Assembly (NCBI RefSeq): GCF_000428145.1
Contig: NZ_KE386629.1
Location: 52,851-116,850 of the forward strand
Direction: 5' to 3'
Length of the DNA stretch: 64,000 nt
From: Chitinilyticum litopenaei DSM 21440
GTDB taxonomy: Bacteria; Pseudomonadota; Gammaproteobacteria; Burkholderiales; Chitinibacteraceae
Positions 1-8,356 of the stretch are shown here, piece by piece (position 1 is the first letter of the stretch; the number at the start of each line of letters is the position of its first letter). The notes below the pieces were generated by a model, which saw only the letters and a program-made list of their open reading frames with translations, was not told where the DNA came from and ran no database searches. A program made the position numbers and the translations under genes.

Positions 1-182
1 GCCCAGTGATGCGCGCCCCCGCAGGCTTCCATGCCGACCTGGCAGGGCGGGAGTTTTTTGAAGAAATCGAGGACTTGCTCCCGGCGCAATTTCCGGGTGC
101 AGACGACCTGTTCGTTGGCGTTGACGCCATGAACCTGGAAGACGTTTTTGGCAAGGTCAATGCCGATGCGGATAATGGTCAT
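1..182 (-). CDS. IS110-family transposase, N-terminal part only
   Basis: The minus-strand frame opens with MTIIRIGIDLAKNVFQVHGV, the typical start of IS110/IS1111-type transposases, which move insertion sequences through a RuvC-like DEDD domain. The Asp in GIDLAKN fits the first catalytic acid. KLRREQVLDFF and KLPPCQVGMEACGGAHHW follow, also typical. About 60 residues are visible and the rest lies outside the window, so I cannot say whether the element is intact. A GAGGAG ribosome site lies a few bases before the ATG at 182. IS110 elements usually lack terminal inverted repeats, so no element end was assigned. Confidence 0.85.
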   Translation of the reverse strand, partial: MTIIRIGIDLAKNVFQVHGVNANEQVVCTRKLRREQVLDFFKKLPPCQVGMEACGGAHHW

Positions 183-281
183 GATGGGCTCCTCGTTCCG
201 TTTGGACTGGTTGGTGACACGTCCCAGTCTGGCACTTGATGCCGTTTCAGGAGGGAGGAGTCCATCCCATTGGCTTTCGCC

Positions 282-318
282 GGAATGACGAACTGGACTT
301 TGCTGAGGTAGCTACCTA
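282..318 (+). repeat. dispersed repeat, copy 1 (37 bp)
   Basis: This stretch matches the reverse complement of 25521-25557 at 32 of 37 positions by hand alignment. It is a single arm, whereas the second copy is part of a palindrome. It lies in the non-coding gap between the transposase fragment and the SDR gene. The rest of the 183-462 gap shows nothing else I can identify. Confidence 0.6.
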
Positions 319-462
319 ATCAGGTTATGCTTTGGGCGCGGATTGTCCCGCCGTCCTCCATCCTGATGCCCGAGTGATTCGCGTCACGGTTGCTTCCCCG
401 TTGATGGTGCGCTGCAAAAGGCGATGCGACAATGCCGCATCCTCCCTTAGCCAGGACTCGCC

Positions 463-1317
463 GTGACCGTTGCCGATTCCCCCTTGCGCCGCATGCCCGG
501 CTGGCTGCAGCCGCGCCGCGCCTTTTCGCCGGCGCGCTTGCGGGCGACGGTGGCGGGGCGGCTGGTGCTGATTACCGGGGCGTCGTCCGGCATCGGCGCG
601 GCGTGCGCGCGGCTGCTGGCGGCGCATGGTGCGCGCGTGCTGCTGCTGGCGCGCCGCGAGGATGAGCTGGCCGCGCTGTGTGCCGCCATCCGCAGCGCAG
701 GCGGGCAGGCCGAATATCGCGCGCTCGATCTGAATGATTTGGCTGCCGTCAACGCGTTTGCCGAGAGCCTGACGGCAACGCCGCCCGATTTCATCATCAG
801 CAATGCCGGCAAGTCGCTGCGCCGCAGTGTCATCGACAGCTGCACGCGCCCGCAGGACATCGGCCGCTGTCTGCACGTCAATTTTCACGGCCCGGTGCTG
901 TTGCTGCAGGGCCTGTTGCCGGCAATGCGTGCGCGTGGCAGCGGCGGCATTGTCAATGTGTCCAGCGTGGTGACGCGGCTGCCGCCAGCGCCCTTGTGGT
1001 CGGCGTATCAGGCCAGCAAGGCCGGCTTCGATCTGTGGTTTCGTACTGCCGGAGCCGAGCTGGCGGGCGACGGATTGCGACTGGGCTCGCTGTATCTGCC
1101 ACTGGTGCATACGCCGATGAGTGCGCCCACCGGCATTTATGCGCGCGTGCCGGGGATGACGACGGATGATGCGGCGGCCTGCGTTGCGCGGCTGGTGTGC
1201 CGGGGGGATGCGCGGCTGGCGCCGTGGTGGCTGTGGCCGCTGGAAGTGCTGGCGCCGTGGCTGGGGGCGGGCTGGCTGTGGCTGGCACGCCGGCAGTTCG
1301 CGCGGGGGCGGCACTGA
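463..1317 (+). CDS. SDR-family NAD(P)-dependent oxidoreductase
   Basis: This is a short-chain dehydrogenase/reductase of 284 residues, somewhat longer than the usual 250. The cofactor motif TGASSGIG lies near residue 40, NAG near 110, and the catalytic Ser and YxxxK are in VSSVV and SAYQASK. A C-terminal hydrophobic stretch with LAPWLGAGWLWLARRQF may touch the membrane. The start is a GTG. The stop codon overlaps the ATG of the acyl-AMP ligase (TGATG), so the pair is probably translationally coupled. The substrate is unknown; the ligase suggests a fatty acyl or aryl-acid derivative. This is inference from context. Confidence 0.85.
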   Translation: MTVADSPLRRMPGWLQPRRAFSPARLRATVAGRLVLITGASSGIGAACARLLAAHGARVLLLARREDELAALCAAIRSAGGQAEYRALDLNDLAAVNAFAESLTATPPDFIISNAGKSLRRSVIDSCTRPQDIGRCLHVNFHGPVLLLQGLLPAMRARGSGGIVNVSSVVTRLPPAPLWSAYQASKAGFDLWFRTAGAELAGDGLRLGSLYLPLVHTPMSAPTGIYARVPGMTTDDAAACVARLVCRGDARLAPWWLWPLEVLAPWLGAGWLWLARRQFARGRH

Positions 1318-2879
1318 TGCTGGCCAGCGTGCGCGCCGTTTGGCGCATCCGCCATGCGCTGGCGCAGGCCGGCGTGTTTGCACCCGGCTTCTGGCGCGTG
1401 TGCGGCTGGCTGTTGTTGGCGGCGCTTCGCGAGGGGCTGTCGCTGTACACCCTGCTGGCGCTGGCCGTGCGGCGTGATCCCGGCGCGCTGGCGCTGATTG
1501 ATGACGAGGGCGAGCTGGATTACGCCAGCCTGCAGGCGCAAACGCTGGCGCTGGCCAGTGCCTTCCACGTGCGCGGCATCGGCCGTGGCACGAAGGTGGC
1601 GCTGCTGGCGCGCAATCATCGCGGCTTTGTGCTCGGTCTCTTGGCTGCCAGCCGCGTCGGCGCCGATGTGCTGCTGCTCAACAGTCGCGCCGATGCGCCG
1701 CAACTGGCTGGCTGGCTGCGCCAGTTCAGCCCCGATCTGTTGCTGCTCGACGAGGCGCAATGCGCGCTGCTCCCGCCGGGCTATGCCGGCCGCGTGCTGG
1801 TGGCCGACCGGGCACTGGCGCATCCCGTTCCCGGCCTGGCGCACTGGCTGGCAACGCCGCCGCGCGCGCTGGGCTGGCGTTTGCCCGGTGGGCTGACGCT
1901 GCTGACCTCGGGCAGCACCGGCGCAGCGCGCGGCATCCGGCGCAAGCCCGATCTGGCACAGGTGGCCGGCGTGGTGCAGGCGCTGCTGCAGCAGCTGGGG
2001 CTGGCCTGCGGCCAGCGCACGCTGGTCAGTGTGCCGCTGTTTCACGGCTACGGACTGGCGTCACTCGCGCTGGCGCTGGCCTTGTCGGCACCCTGCATCA
2101 TCAGCCGCCATACCCGTGGCGCCGCGCTTGCCGGGTTGCTGCGCCGCCAGCGTCCCGACGTGCTGGTGACCGTGCCCACGCTGCTGGAGCGCCTGCTGGC
2201 CGAGCCCGACTGGCCCGCGCCCGCGCGGGTGCTCAGCGGCTCGGCACCGCTGCCGGCGGCGCTGGCGAGTGCGACGCTCGCGCGTCTTGGTCCATGCCTG
2301 TTCAATCTGTACGGCAGCAGCGAAACCGGCATGCTGGCGCTGGCCACCCCGGCCGATCTGCAGGCCAACCCGGCGTGCGTGGGACGTCCGATCAGCGGGG
2401 TGACGCTGCGGCTGTTCGACCGTGCCGGCCAGCCGGTCGCTGCGGGTGAACCCGGTGAAGTGACGGTGAGCAGCGACTTGCTGTTCGACGGCTATCTGGG
2501 GCAGGCAGGCCGCGGGCGCGGCGCGTGGCGCACCGGTGATCTGGGGCGCTTCGATGCCGCCGGGCGGCTGATGCTGCTGGGCCGGCTGGATGATCTGCTG
2601 ATCATCGGCGGTGAAAACATCGTCCCGCAGGAGGTGGAAGAACGGCTGCGCGCGCTGCCCGGTGTGAGCGATGCGGCCGTCGGCCTGTTGCCCGGCTCGC
2701 ACGACCGGCTGGCCTGCTGGCTGGTTGGCGCGGCGCCGGCGCTGGCCGAACTGAATGCCGCGCTGCCCGGCCACTGGCGGCTGACGGCGTGCTTTGCCGT
2801 CACGGCCTTGCCGCGCAATGCCATCGGCAAGCTGCAGCGCCGCCAGCTGGCCGCACCGCCAGCCCAGTCTCAGGCTTGA
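1317..2879 (+). CDS. AMP-dependent acyl-CoA ligase/synthetase
   Basis: This adenylate-forming enzyme activates a carboxylic acid with ATP, usually for transfer to CoA. The core motifs appear in order: TSGSTGAARGIRRKP (phosphate loop), YGSSETG, RTGDLGRFD, LGRLDDLLIIGGENIVPQEV, and PRNAIGKLQR with the C-terminal catalytic Lys. At about 520 residues it has family-typical length. The ATG at 1317 overlaps the SDR stop; the frame is open further upstream, but that part lies inside the SDR gene and looks like shadow. The N-terminal 40 residues precede the usual core and may associate with the membrane. Substrate specificity cannot be read from the sequence. Confidence 0.85.
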   Translation: MLASVRAVWRIRHALAQAGVFAPGFWRVCGWLLLAALREGLSLYTLLALAVRRDPGALALIDDEGELDYASLQAQTLALASAFHVRGIGRGTKVALLARNHRGFVLGLLAASRVGADVLLLNSRADAPQLAGWLRQFSPDLLLLDEAQCALLPPGYAGRVLVADRALAHPVPGLAHWLATPPRALGWRLPGGLTLLTSGSTGAARGIRRKPDLAQVAGVVQALLQQLGLACGQRTLVSVPLFHGYGLASLALALALSAPCIISRHTRGAALAGLLRRQRPDVLVTVPTLLERLLAEPDWPAPARVLSGSAPLPAALASATLARLGPCLFNLYGSSETGMLALATPADLQANPACVGRPISGVTLRLFDRAGQPVAAGEPGEVTVSSDLLFDGYLGQAGRGRGAWRTGDLGRFDAAGRLMLLGRLDDLLIIGGENIVPQEVEERLRALPGVSDAAVGLLPGSHDRLACWLVGAAPALAELNAALPGHWRLTACFAVTALPRNAIGKLQRRQLAAPPAQSQA

Positions 2880-2951
2880 GAAGCCGGGGGCTGTCATTGC
2901 CGTGTCATCACCCTGCGGTGTACTTGCGGGCAAATCCTGGCGGGAATCCCC

Positions 2952-3773
2952 ATGAATCGCGTCTTGCAGTGTGTGCTGCCCCTGTTGGTTCTTCTTGTGC
3001 TGAGCGGCTGCGCAGCGGTGCCGACCACGGCACGACAGCCGCTGGCAGGTGGCGAGATCGCCGTGTTCAGTCGCCCGGGCAGTGCGCCGATCGTGGTTTT
3101 CGAAGCCGGGCTGGGTGATGGCAAGGCCGTATGGGGGGCGGTGATCGAGCGCTTGCCGAAGGGCCAGGCCGTGCTGGCCTATGATCGCCCCGGCTATGGC
3201 GACAGTGCCGCCCGCAACGGCGAGCGCTCGCCCTGCACGATTTCCGCCGAGCTGGCCGAATTGCTGGCGCAGCAGGCCGCGGATGCGCCGGTGATTCTGG
3301 TTGGCCATTCGCTGGGCGGGCTCTATGCCTATTGCTTTGCGCGCCAGTACCCGCAGCGGCTGGCTGGGCTGCTGCTGCTCGATCCCACGCACCCGGAGCA
3401 CTGGCCGCGCATCCAGAGCGGGGCGCCGGAAATGGCGGCACTGGTCACCGGTTTGCGCCATACGCTGTTTACGCCGGCAATGCGGCAGGAATTCGACGAG
3501 CAGGCGCTGTGCCCGCAGGCCGCCGCACGGCCCGAGCCGCGCGCCGTACCCACGGTGCTGATGTTCAGCGGCCGGCGGCGTCCGGAAGAGCTTGGCCGCT
3601 TCCAGACCGTGCTGGAGTCCCTGCGGCGCGACTGGCAGGCGCGCTTGCCGCAGGCACAGGTACTCACGCTGCCGATGACCGGGCATTACATCCAGACCGA
3701 AGCGCCGGAGCGGGTGGCCGCGAGCATCCGCACGCTGCTGGCCGGCGCAGGCAAGCCGCGCCAGCAGCAGTAA
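2952..3773 (+). CDS. alpha/beta-hydrolase lipoprotein
   Basis: The 273-residue protein starts with a lipoprotein signal, hydrophobic residues ending in the lipobox LSGC, so it is probably anchored to an envelope membrane. The fold motifs are the oxyanion region VVFEAGLGDGKAVWG, the nucleophile elbow GHSLGG, and a late catalytic His in TGHYIQTE. This suggests a serine esterase, lipase or thioesterase. It lies 72 bases after the acyl-AMP ligase on the same strand and may be co-transcribed with it, though a separate promoter is possible. It is convergent with the glycosyltransferase. The substrate is unknown. Confidence 0.8.
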   Translation: MNRVLQCVLPLLVLLVLSGCAAVPTTARQPLAGGEIAVFSRPGSAPIVVFEAGLGDGKAVWGAVIERLPKGQAVLAYDRPGYGDSAARNGERSPCTISAELAELLAQQAADAPVILVGHSLGGLYAYCFARQYPQRLAGLLLLDPTHPEHWPRIQSGAPEMAALVTGLRHTLFTPAMRQEFDEQALCPQAAARPEPRAVPTVLMFSGRRRPEELGRFQTVLESLRRDWQARLPQAQVLTLPMTGHYIQTEAPERVAASIRTLLAGAGKPRQQQ

Positions 3774-3785
3774 CGCTAAAGCCGA

Positions 3786-5054
3786 TCAGGGCAGGCGGGC
3801 GAGTGCCTGCTCCAGTTCCGGCGCCAGACCCGTGTGTGCCGGGTCAAAATGCCCGCGCAGCGCCGTGGCCTGCTGGCGAAATGCCGGCTGATCGAGCAGC
3901 CTGCCCAGTGTGCGTGCCAGCCTTGCCGGGCTGAGGCGGCTCGCGGGCAGGCGCAGGCCGCAGCCCAGTGCGGCGATGCGTGCGCCGTTGTCGAACTGGT
4001 CCCAGGCAAACGGCGTGATCAGCTGCGGGATGCCGGCGCGCAGCGCTTCGGCGGTGGTGCCGATGCCGCCGTGATGCACCAGTGCCGCGGCGTGCGGCAG
4101 CAGCTGGGCCAGCGGTACATACGGTTGCCACAGCACGCTGGCTGGCAATTCGGCAGGGATTTGCGCGCGCTCGCGGCTCAGCAGCAGCGCACGCTTGCCC
4201 AGCCGCTGCGAGGCGGCGAGCGCACAGCTGAAAAAGCGCGCCGCGTGCAGATTGCCGGTGCCGGCGGTGAAGACCAGCGGCGGCGCGCCGTCCGCCAGAA
4301 AATCCGCCAGCTCGCGCGGCAGCGGCCGGCCGGCGTCGAGCTCAAAGAGTGGAAAATCGCCGCGCAGCAGCGGCTGCGGCCAGTCGGGCTGCGTGGGCGC
4401 GAACCAGTCGGGAAACAGCGCCAGCGACAGATCGGGGGCGTGCGCCAGGTGATCCATGAAGGACGTGACCGGCGCCAGCCCCTGCTCGCTGCGCAGCGTG
4501 TTGACCTCGGCCAGCGCCACCGGGTCGATCCAGCCGCGCTCGACAAAGCGCCAGTAGGCGCGCCGCCAGCTCAGGGGAACCCAGCGCGGTACGCTCAGCG
4601 GGCCGATGGTCAGCGGGTCGTGGCAGGTTTTCAGGTTCGACGGCGCGAGGATGCCGGCCACCACATGCGCCACCAGCCCCTGCTCGCGGGCGATGGCGGC
4701 GGCCGGCACGGCAAACGGGTGGCAGATCACCACGCTGGATGCCGGTGCGCCAAGCTGGCTGATCGCCGTGCCGATTTCGCGCAGACCATCGGCGTAGTTG
4801 GCCAGCAGCGCGGCAAACGATTTCTGCGGGTGCCAGATGTCGGGATTTTTCAGCAGCGCCAGATAGTCTTCGTCATTGCCTAGCGCGATGCAGCGCAGAC
4901 CGGCCGCTTCGACCCGTGCGGCATGGTAGCTGTGCGTGAGCACAGTGACCGTGCGCCCCAGTGCCTGCAGCTGGCGGGCGAGGCTGACAAAGGGGTGCAG
5001 ATCACCCGTGGAGCCGAGGGTGAGCACGAGGTAATGCGGTCTGGCTTGCGGCAT
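3786..5054 (-). CDS. UGT/GT1-type glycosyltransferase
   Basis: This 422-residue GT-B glycosyltransferase resembles the rhamnosyltransferase RhlB and sterol/macrolide glucosyltransferases. The N-terminal Rossmann start is LVLTLGSTGDLHPFVSLA. The C-terminal nucleotide-sugar site has HHGGIGTTAEALRAGIPQ followed by PFAWDQFDNG. Such enzymes transfer a sugar to a small lipophilic acceptor. It is convergent with the SDR-ligase-hydrolase run, with only 12 bases between stop codons. That context suggests, but does not prove, a shared lipid or glycolipid product. The ATG at 5054 is at the expected N-terminus. Confidence 0.8.
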   Translation of the reverse strand: MPQARPHYLVLTLGSTGDLHPFVSLARQLQALGRTVTVLTHSYHAARVEAAGLRCIALGNDEDYLALLKNPDIWHPQKSFAALLANYADGLREIGTAISQLGAPASSVVICHPFAVPAAAIAREQGLVAHVVAGILAPSNLKTCHDPLTIGPLSVPRWVPLSWRRAYWRFVERGWIDPVALAEVNTLRSEQGLAPVTSFMDHLAHAPDLSLALFPDWFAPTQPDWPQPLLRGDFPLFELDAGRPLPRELADFLADGAPPLVFTAGTGNLHAARFFSCALAASQRLGKRALLLSRERAQIPAELPASVLWQPYVPLAQLLPHAAALVHHGGIGTTAEALRAGIPQLITPFAWDQFDNGARIAALGCGLRLPASRLSPARLARTLGRLLDQPAFRQQATALRGHFDPAHTGLAPELEQALARLP

Positions 5055-5204
5055 TGGTGGCCTGCGATCTGCGTTGTCGCGATGTCGCTGAGTGTAGTGC
5101 TGCAGGGCCAGTGCAGGCTGCGCCGGGATTGCGATTGTGCCGTGTGGCAGTAAGGGCAGGAGGTGTACTTCTGAAGCTTGGCCATGATCAGGAATGAAGT
5201 CCCG

Positions 5205-5339
5205 GATTATGTCTCTGCTTCAGAATCGCCATTCCCGCGGACGCGGGAATCCAGATGAGGGTGTGAAATCAAGCTTTGCTCTGGAGGCCCGCCTTCGCGG
5301 GCATGACGAGAAATGGGTTTCTGAAAGATAGACATAATC
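5205..5339. repeat. MITE-like palindromic element with 21-bp imperfect inverted ends
   Basis: GATTATGTCT at 5205-5214 is inverted exactly at 5330-5339, and the arms extend to 21 bases with 18 matches. Inside is a second palindrome of the ATTCCCGCG...CGCGGGAAT type (around 5230-5252). A 12-base direct repeat, ATCAGGAATGAA, occurs at 5187-5198 and 5337-5348, exactly 150 bases apart. No open frame of interest is present. The rest of the 5055-5457 gap holds nothing else I can assign. Confidence 0.6.
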
Positions 5340-5457
5340 AGGAATGAAATAAGGGTATATCGCCGTAGCCATTTCGCATAAATGGCTGTGGCGACATACC
5401 CGTCAAGTTGCTGCCTGAGGAAGAGCGTTCCGGCCGGTCTGGTTCCGGCCGGGAGGG

Positions 5458-6738
5458 TTACTTCGCGGCGACCTTGGTCAGCCGCGCATTCCACATCCTG
5501 GCGGCTTCTTCCAGCGCGGCCCTGGCCGGCTTGCGGCCTTCGATGGCGAGCTGCATCTGGTCGTTGAACTGCTTCATCATCGTCGTTTCATCGGGCAGCG
5601 CACCGGGCGGCAGCATCGGTGTGCGGGCGTATTGCATCGATTGCGCGGCGGCGGCGCGGGCGCGCTCGACCGGGGCCTTGCTGGTGGCGCCGGCGGTGAA
5701 GTATTTGTCCTGCAGCGCCTGCGCGGTGGACGGGAAGGTGGTTTCCGTCGTGCGGGCATAGGCGAGCTGGCGCTCGTCGCTGGTCAGGAACAGGCCGAGT
5801 TTCACGGCGGCTTCCGGTTTGGCATAGTTCTTCGGCACCACAAAGCTCATCAGCCAGGCGCCCATGGCCATCTTGCCGCCGGCGACCGGGAAGGGCATCA
5901 CGTCGGTCTTGTTGTAGACGGCGTTGTTGTCGATCTCGACACGCTTGAGCGCGGTGGGCGAGGTGGTCATCATCGCCAGCCTGCCGGAGGTGTAGGCGGC
6001 GATTTCCTGTTCGTATTCCAGGCGGAAGCTGTCTTTCGGAATCACGCCGCTGCGGTACAGCTCGGCAAACTGCTCGACGGCCTTGACGTGCTCCGGCCCG
6101 GTAAACACGGCCTGGCCTTTGTCCACGATGGGCAGGCCCAGGTACATGAACCAGCGCAGCATGCCGCCGTCACCGCTCTTGGTGGCGAGCTTGGGCGAGA
6201 AGGCCGCGACGCCGGTTTTCGCCTTGATCTGCTTGGCCTGGGCGATGAACTGCTCGAAATTCTGCGGCTGGCTGCTGATGCCGGCCTTGCCGAAGACATC
6301 CTTGTTGTAGGCAATCACCGACACGCTGTTGTAGAACGGCAGGCCGTAGAGCTGCTGGTTCACGGTGAGGTCGTTCAGCGCCACCGGCAGGTAGACCTTG
6401 CGCTGCGCGCCGACCAGTTTGTCCAGCGGCTGAATCGAGCCCTTGCGGGCGAATTCGTGCGTCCAGGGCACGTTGAAGTTCACCAGCGCCGGCGGCGTGC
6501 CGGCGGCCATGGCGGTGATCAGCTTTGGCTGGATCTGGTCCCAGTTCATGTCCACCCATTTGGCTTCGAGATCGGGGTTGCTGGCGTTGAACTGTTTTAC
6601 CGATTCTTCGAAGTAGGGCGCGAAGCTGGCCAGATTGAAGGTCCAGAACTCGACCGGGGTTTTCTGGGCGTGCGCGAGGCCGCTGGCCAGCAGGGCGATC
6701 AGGGGCAGGCAGGTGGCGAATTGGCGTGGGTGCTTCAT
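5458..6738 (-). CDS. ABC-transporter sugar-type substrate-binding protein
   Basis: The 426-residue periplasmic binding protein belongs to the extracellular solute-binding family 1 (carbohydrates). It starts with a Sec signal peptide ending in LAHAQK. Typical stretches include VEFWTFNLASFAPYFEES, an AMAAGTPPALVNF pocket region and YGLPFYNSVSVIAYNKD. The ATG at 6738 is preceded by GGAGACC. No permease or ATPase gene lies beside it, so it is an orphan here and would need partners encoded elsewhere. It is divergent from an AraC-type regulator across 216 bases, which may control it in response to its ligand. Confidence 0.85.
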   Translation of the reverse strand: MKHPRQFATCLPLIALLASGLAHAQKTPVEFWTFNLASFAPYFEESVKQFNASNPDLEAKWVDMNWDQIQPKLITAMAAGTPPALVNFNVPWTHEFARKGSIQPLDKLVGAQRKVYLPVALNDLTVNQQLYGLPFYNSVSVIAYNKDVFGKAGISSQPQNFEQFIAQAKQIKAKTGVAAFSPKLATKSGDGGMLRWFMYLGLPIVDKGQAVFTGPEHVKAVEQFAELYRSGVIPKDSFRLEYEQEIAAYTSGRLAMMTTSPTALKRVEIDNNAVYNKTDVMPFPVAGGKMAMGAWLMSFVVPKNYAKPEAAVKLGLFLTSDERQLAYARTTETTFPSTAQALQDKYFTAGATSKAPVERARAAAAQSMQYARTPMLPPGALPDETTMMKQFNDQMQLAIEGRKPARAALEEAARMWNARLTKVAAK

Positions 6739-6954
6739 TTGAGGTCTCCGCATGGGCAAGGCAGGAATGGGATGCTCCGGCAAGGCAGCCGCTGCATGTA
6801 ATGGCATTTCCGGCACTACATGTGCTGCATTGTCGGGAAACGCCCGCCACAAAACTCCTGCTTTGGCTTGTTTTTCTCCATGATCGGCTTGCTCTTGCTG
6901 ACGACAGTGTGGCAGTTTGCTGAAATTGTTGAGTTGCCACCTGCGAACCAGCCC

Positions 6955-7797
6955 ATGCCCTTTCGTGAATGGATCACCAATCCGCGCCACCAGCCCTGGC
7001 ACTACCAGCAATACATCGTGCCGGAGATCCCGTTTCGCGTGCATTACCACCCCGAATTCGAGCTGACGCTGACGCGCAATGCCTGCGGCTTGCGTTATGT
7101 CAGCGGCGAGATGGCGCGCTTTGACGGGCCGGATCTGGTGCTGGTGGCGCCCAACGAGCCGCACAGCTGGCAATCGGCGCGCAACACGGATGGCAGCAGC
7201 CAGCAGTTGCAGATCGTGTTTTTCAATGCCGGCTGGCTGCAGACGCTGGCCGAGCAGGGCCTGCCCGAGCTGCGGCAGATTTGCGGCTGGCTGGCGCGCG
7301 TGCGCCATGGTCTGTGTTTCAGCCCTGCGGCCATTGCGGCCGCGCTGCCGCTGTTTGCCCGGCTGCACGAGGCGCGCGGGCTGGAGCGCGTCAATCTGCT
7401 GTTCACGCTGTTCGCCGCCCTGCAGCGTGATGAGGGCGCCCAGCCGCTGGGCGACCCGCTGGCCCGGCAGGTGCCCGACGCGCGCATCGAGCTGGCGCTG
7501 GCGCATCTGCAGGGGCATTACCGGCACAAGGTGACGCTGGCCGAGGTGGCGGCGGCCGCGCGCTGCAGCGAGGCGACGCTCAAGCGCCTGCTGGCCGAGA
7601 AGCTGGGCCAGAGCGTGACCGGCATCCTCAATCAGCTGCGCGTCACGCATGCCTGCAATCTGCTGATCGGCAGCAAGCAGAGTCTGGACAGCATCGCCGC
7701 CGACAGCGGCTTTCCCAGCCCCAGCAATTTCTACCGCCTCTTCGCGCGGCAAACCGGCCAGACCCCGGCCGACTACCGGCGCAGCCGCCGGGTTTGA
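6955..7797 (+). CDS. AraC-family transcriptional regulator
   Basis: This 280-residue activator-type regulator has an N-terminal cupin-like sensing domain (FRVHYHPEFELTLTRN, then VLVAPNEPHSW) and a C-terminal double helix-turn-helix from about residue 180 (VTLAEVAAAARCSEATLKRL, then SIAADSGFPSPSNFYRLFAR, the conserved AraC signature). The frame is open further upstream, but the ATG at 6955 gives the family-typical start and leaves a normal divergent promoter gap. The adjacent sugar-binding protein gene is the obvious candidate target. The inducer is unknown. Confidence 0.85.
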   Translation: MPFREWITNPRHQPWHYQQYIVPEIPFRVHYHPEFELTLTRNACGLRYVSGEMARFDGPDLVLVAPNEPHSWQSARNTDGSSQQLQIVFFNAGWLQTLAEQGLPELRQICGWLARVRHGLCFSPAAIAAALPLFARLHEARGLERVNLLFTLFAALQRDEGAQPLGDPLARQVPDARIELALAHLQGHYRHKVTLAEVAAAARCSEATLKRLLAEKLGQSVTGILNQLRVTHACNLLIGSKQSLDSIAADSGFPSPSNFYRLFARQTGQTPADYRRSRRV

Positions 7798-7987
7798 GGA
7801 GGATCGTGGTGGCGGCCTGCTGCTGCAGAGCGGCTGATGCTACGCGGGACTTTGGCGCAAGCACCGGGCTGGTCTGCAAGACTGCCCGACCAATGCTTTA
7901 CCTGATGGTGTTGTTCTTTCAAGAGGCAAGGTTTTCAGCGCATGCGGCGCGATGTGTTGCATGCCGGGGGTGCCCGGCGGCACGTCA

Positions 7988-8011
7988 GGGGGCTTGTCTT
8001 GCCAAGCCCCC
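7988..8011. repeat. 9-bp perfect hairpin
   Basis: GGGGGCTTG and CAAGCCCCC are separated by six bases. No T-run follows on either strand, so a classical intrinsic terminator is doubtful. It could still stop transcription from the convergent genes. Confidence 0.45.
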
Positions 8012-8072
8012 CGACACCCCCAAGGCGCGCCCGGCCAGCCGCCCCGCTGCGCGGGGTTCCTTGCGATGCTCG

Positions 8073-8140
8073 TTTTTCCGGGGACGCGGGACAACTCGGG
8101 CTTCGCCCTCAGACACGTCCCGCGCCTGATCCCGGAAAAA
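8073..8140. repeat. nested palindrome
   Basis: TTTTTCCGGG (8073-8082) pairs with CCCGGAAAAA (8131-8140). The inner arms ACGCGGGAC and GTCCCGCG pair next, and an innermost GGGC-TTC-GCCC hairpin occupies 8098-8108. Together these could form a cruciform or a multi-part RNA hairpin. Confidence 0.5.
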
Positions 8141-8242
8141 CTGCGCTTCTCTTCAGGGCTGGGCGTGCTAAGCAATGCCGTTGTTTCTCGGACTTCCTGA
8201 TTGGAAAAACATAATCGTGAAACCATGAATCAACAAAGGCAA

Positions 8243-8320
8243 AGCGGCACAGCGAAAACCTGCGCCGAACAGGCGGCATTGTCGCGCTTGTTGTCCGGTC
8301 TGGTTTTGCACTGTGCCGCT
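8243..8320. repeat. long inverted repeat near the 3' end of the Spo0M-like gene
   Basis: AGCGGCACAG at 8243-8252 is matched by CTGTGCCGCT at 8311-8320, and the arms extend inward through AAAACC/GGTTTT with a small gap. It ends 37 bases from the stop codon of the minus-strand gene and may act as its transcription end, though no strong T-run is seen. Confidence 0.45.
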
Positions 8321-8356
8321 GCGGGGATATGGCTTGGGGCCGGAAGGTCGTGCCAA

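Larger units (their letters stand above)
7798..8356. other. 559-bp intergenic region rich in palindromes
   Basis: No convincing gene is present. Open frames exist on both strands, but they are Pro/Arg-rich and have no ribosome site or recognisable domain. The region carries three separate inverted repeats (7988-8011, 8073-8140, 8243-8320), so it looks like an accumulation of repeat elements between the AraC gene and the convergent Spo0M-like gene. Confidence 0.55.

Noticed and set aside
1..240. A complete insertion sequence
   Set aside because: Only the first part of the transposase is in the window, and no element ends could be identified.
325..3686. Long Arg/Gln-rich open frames on the opposite strand of the SDR, ligase and hydrolase genes
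   Set aside because: They are antisense shadows typical of high-GC DNA, with no domain or ribosome site, while the plus-strand genes carry clear family motifs.
7840..8226. 128-codon minus-strand frame downstream of the AraC gene
   Set aside because: It is Pro/Arg-rich, runs through two palindromes, lacks a ribosome site and resembles no domain I know. It is more likely repeat DNA.
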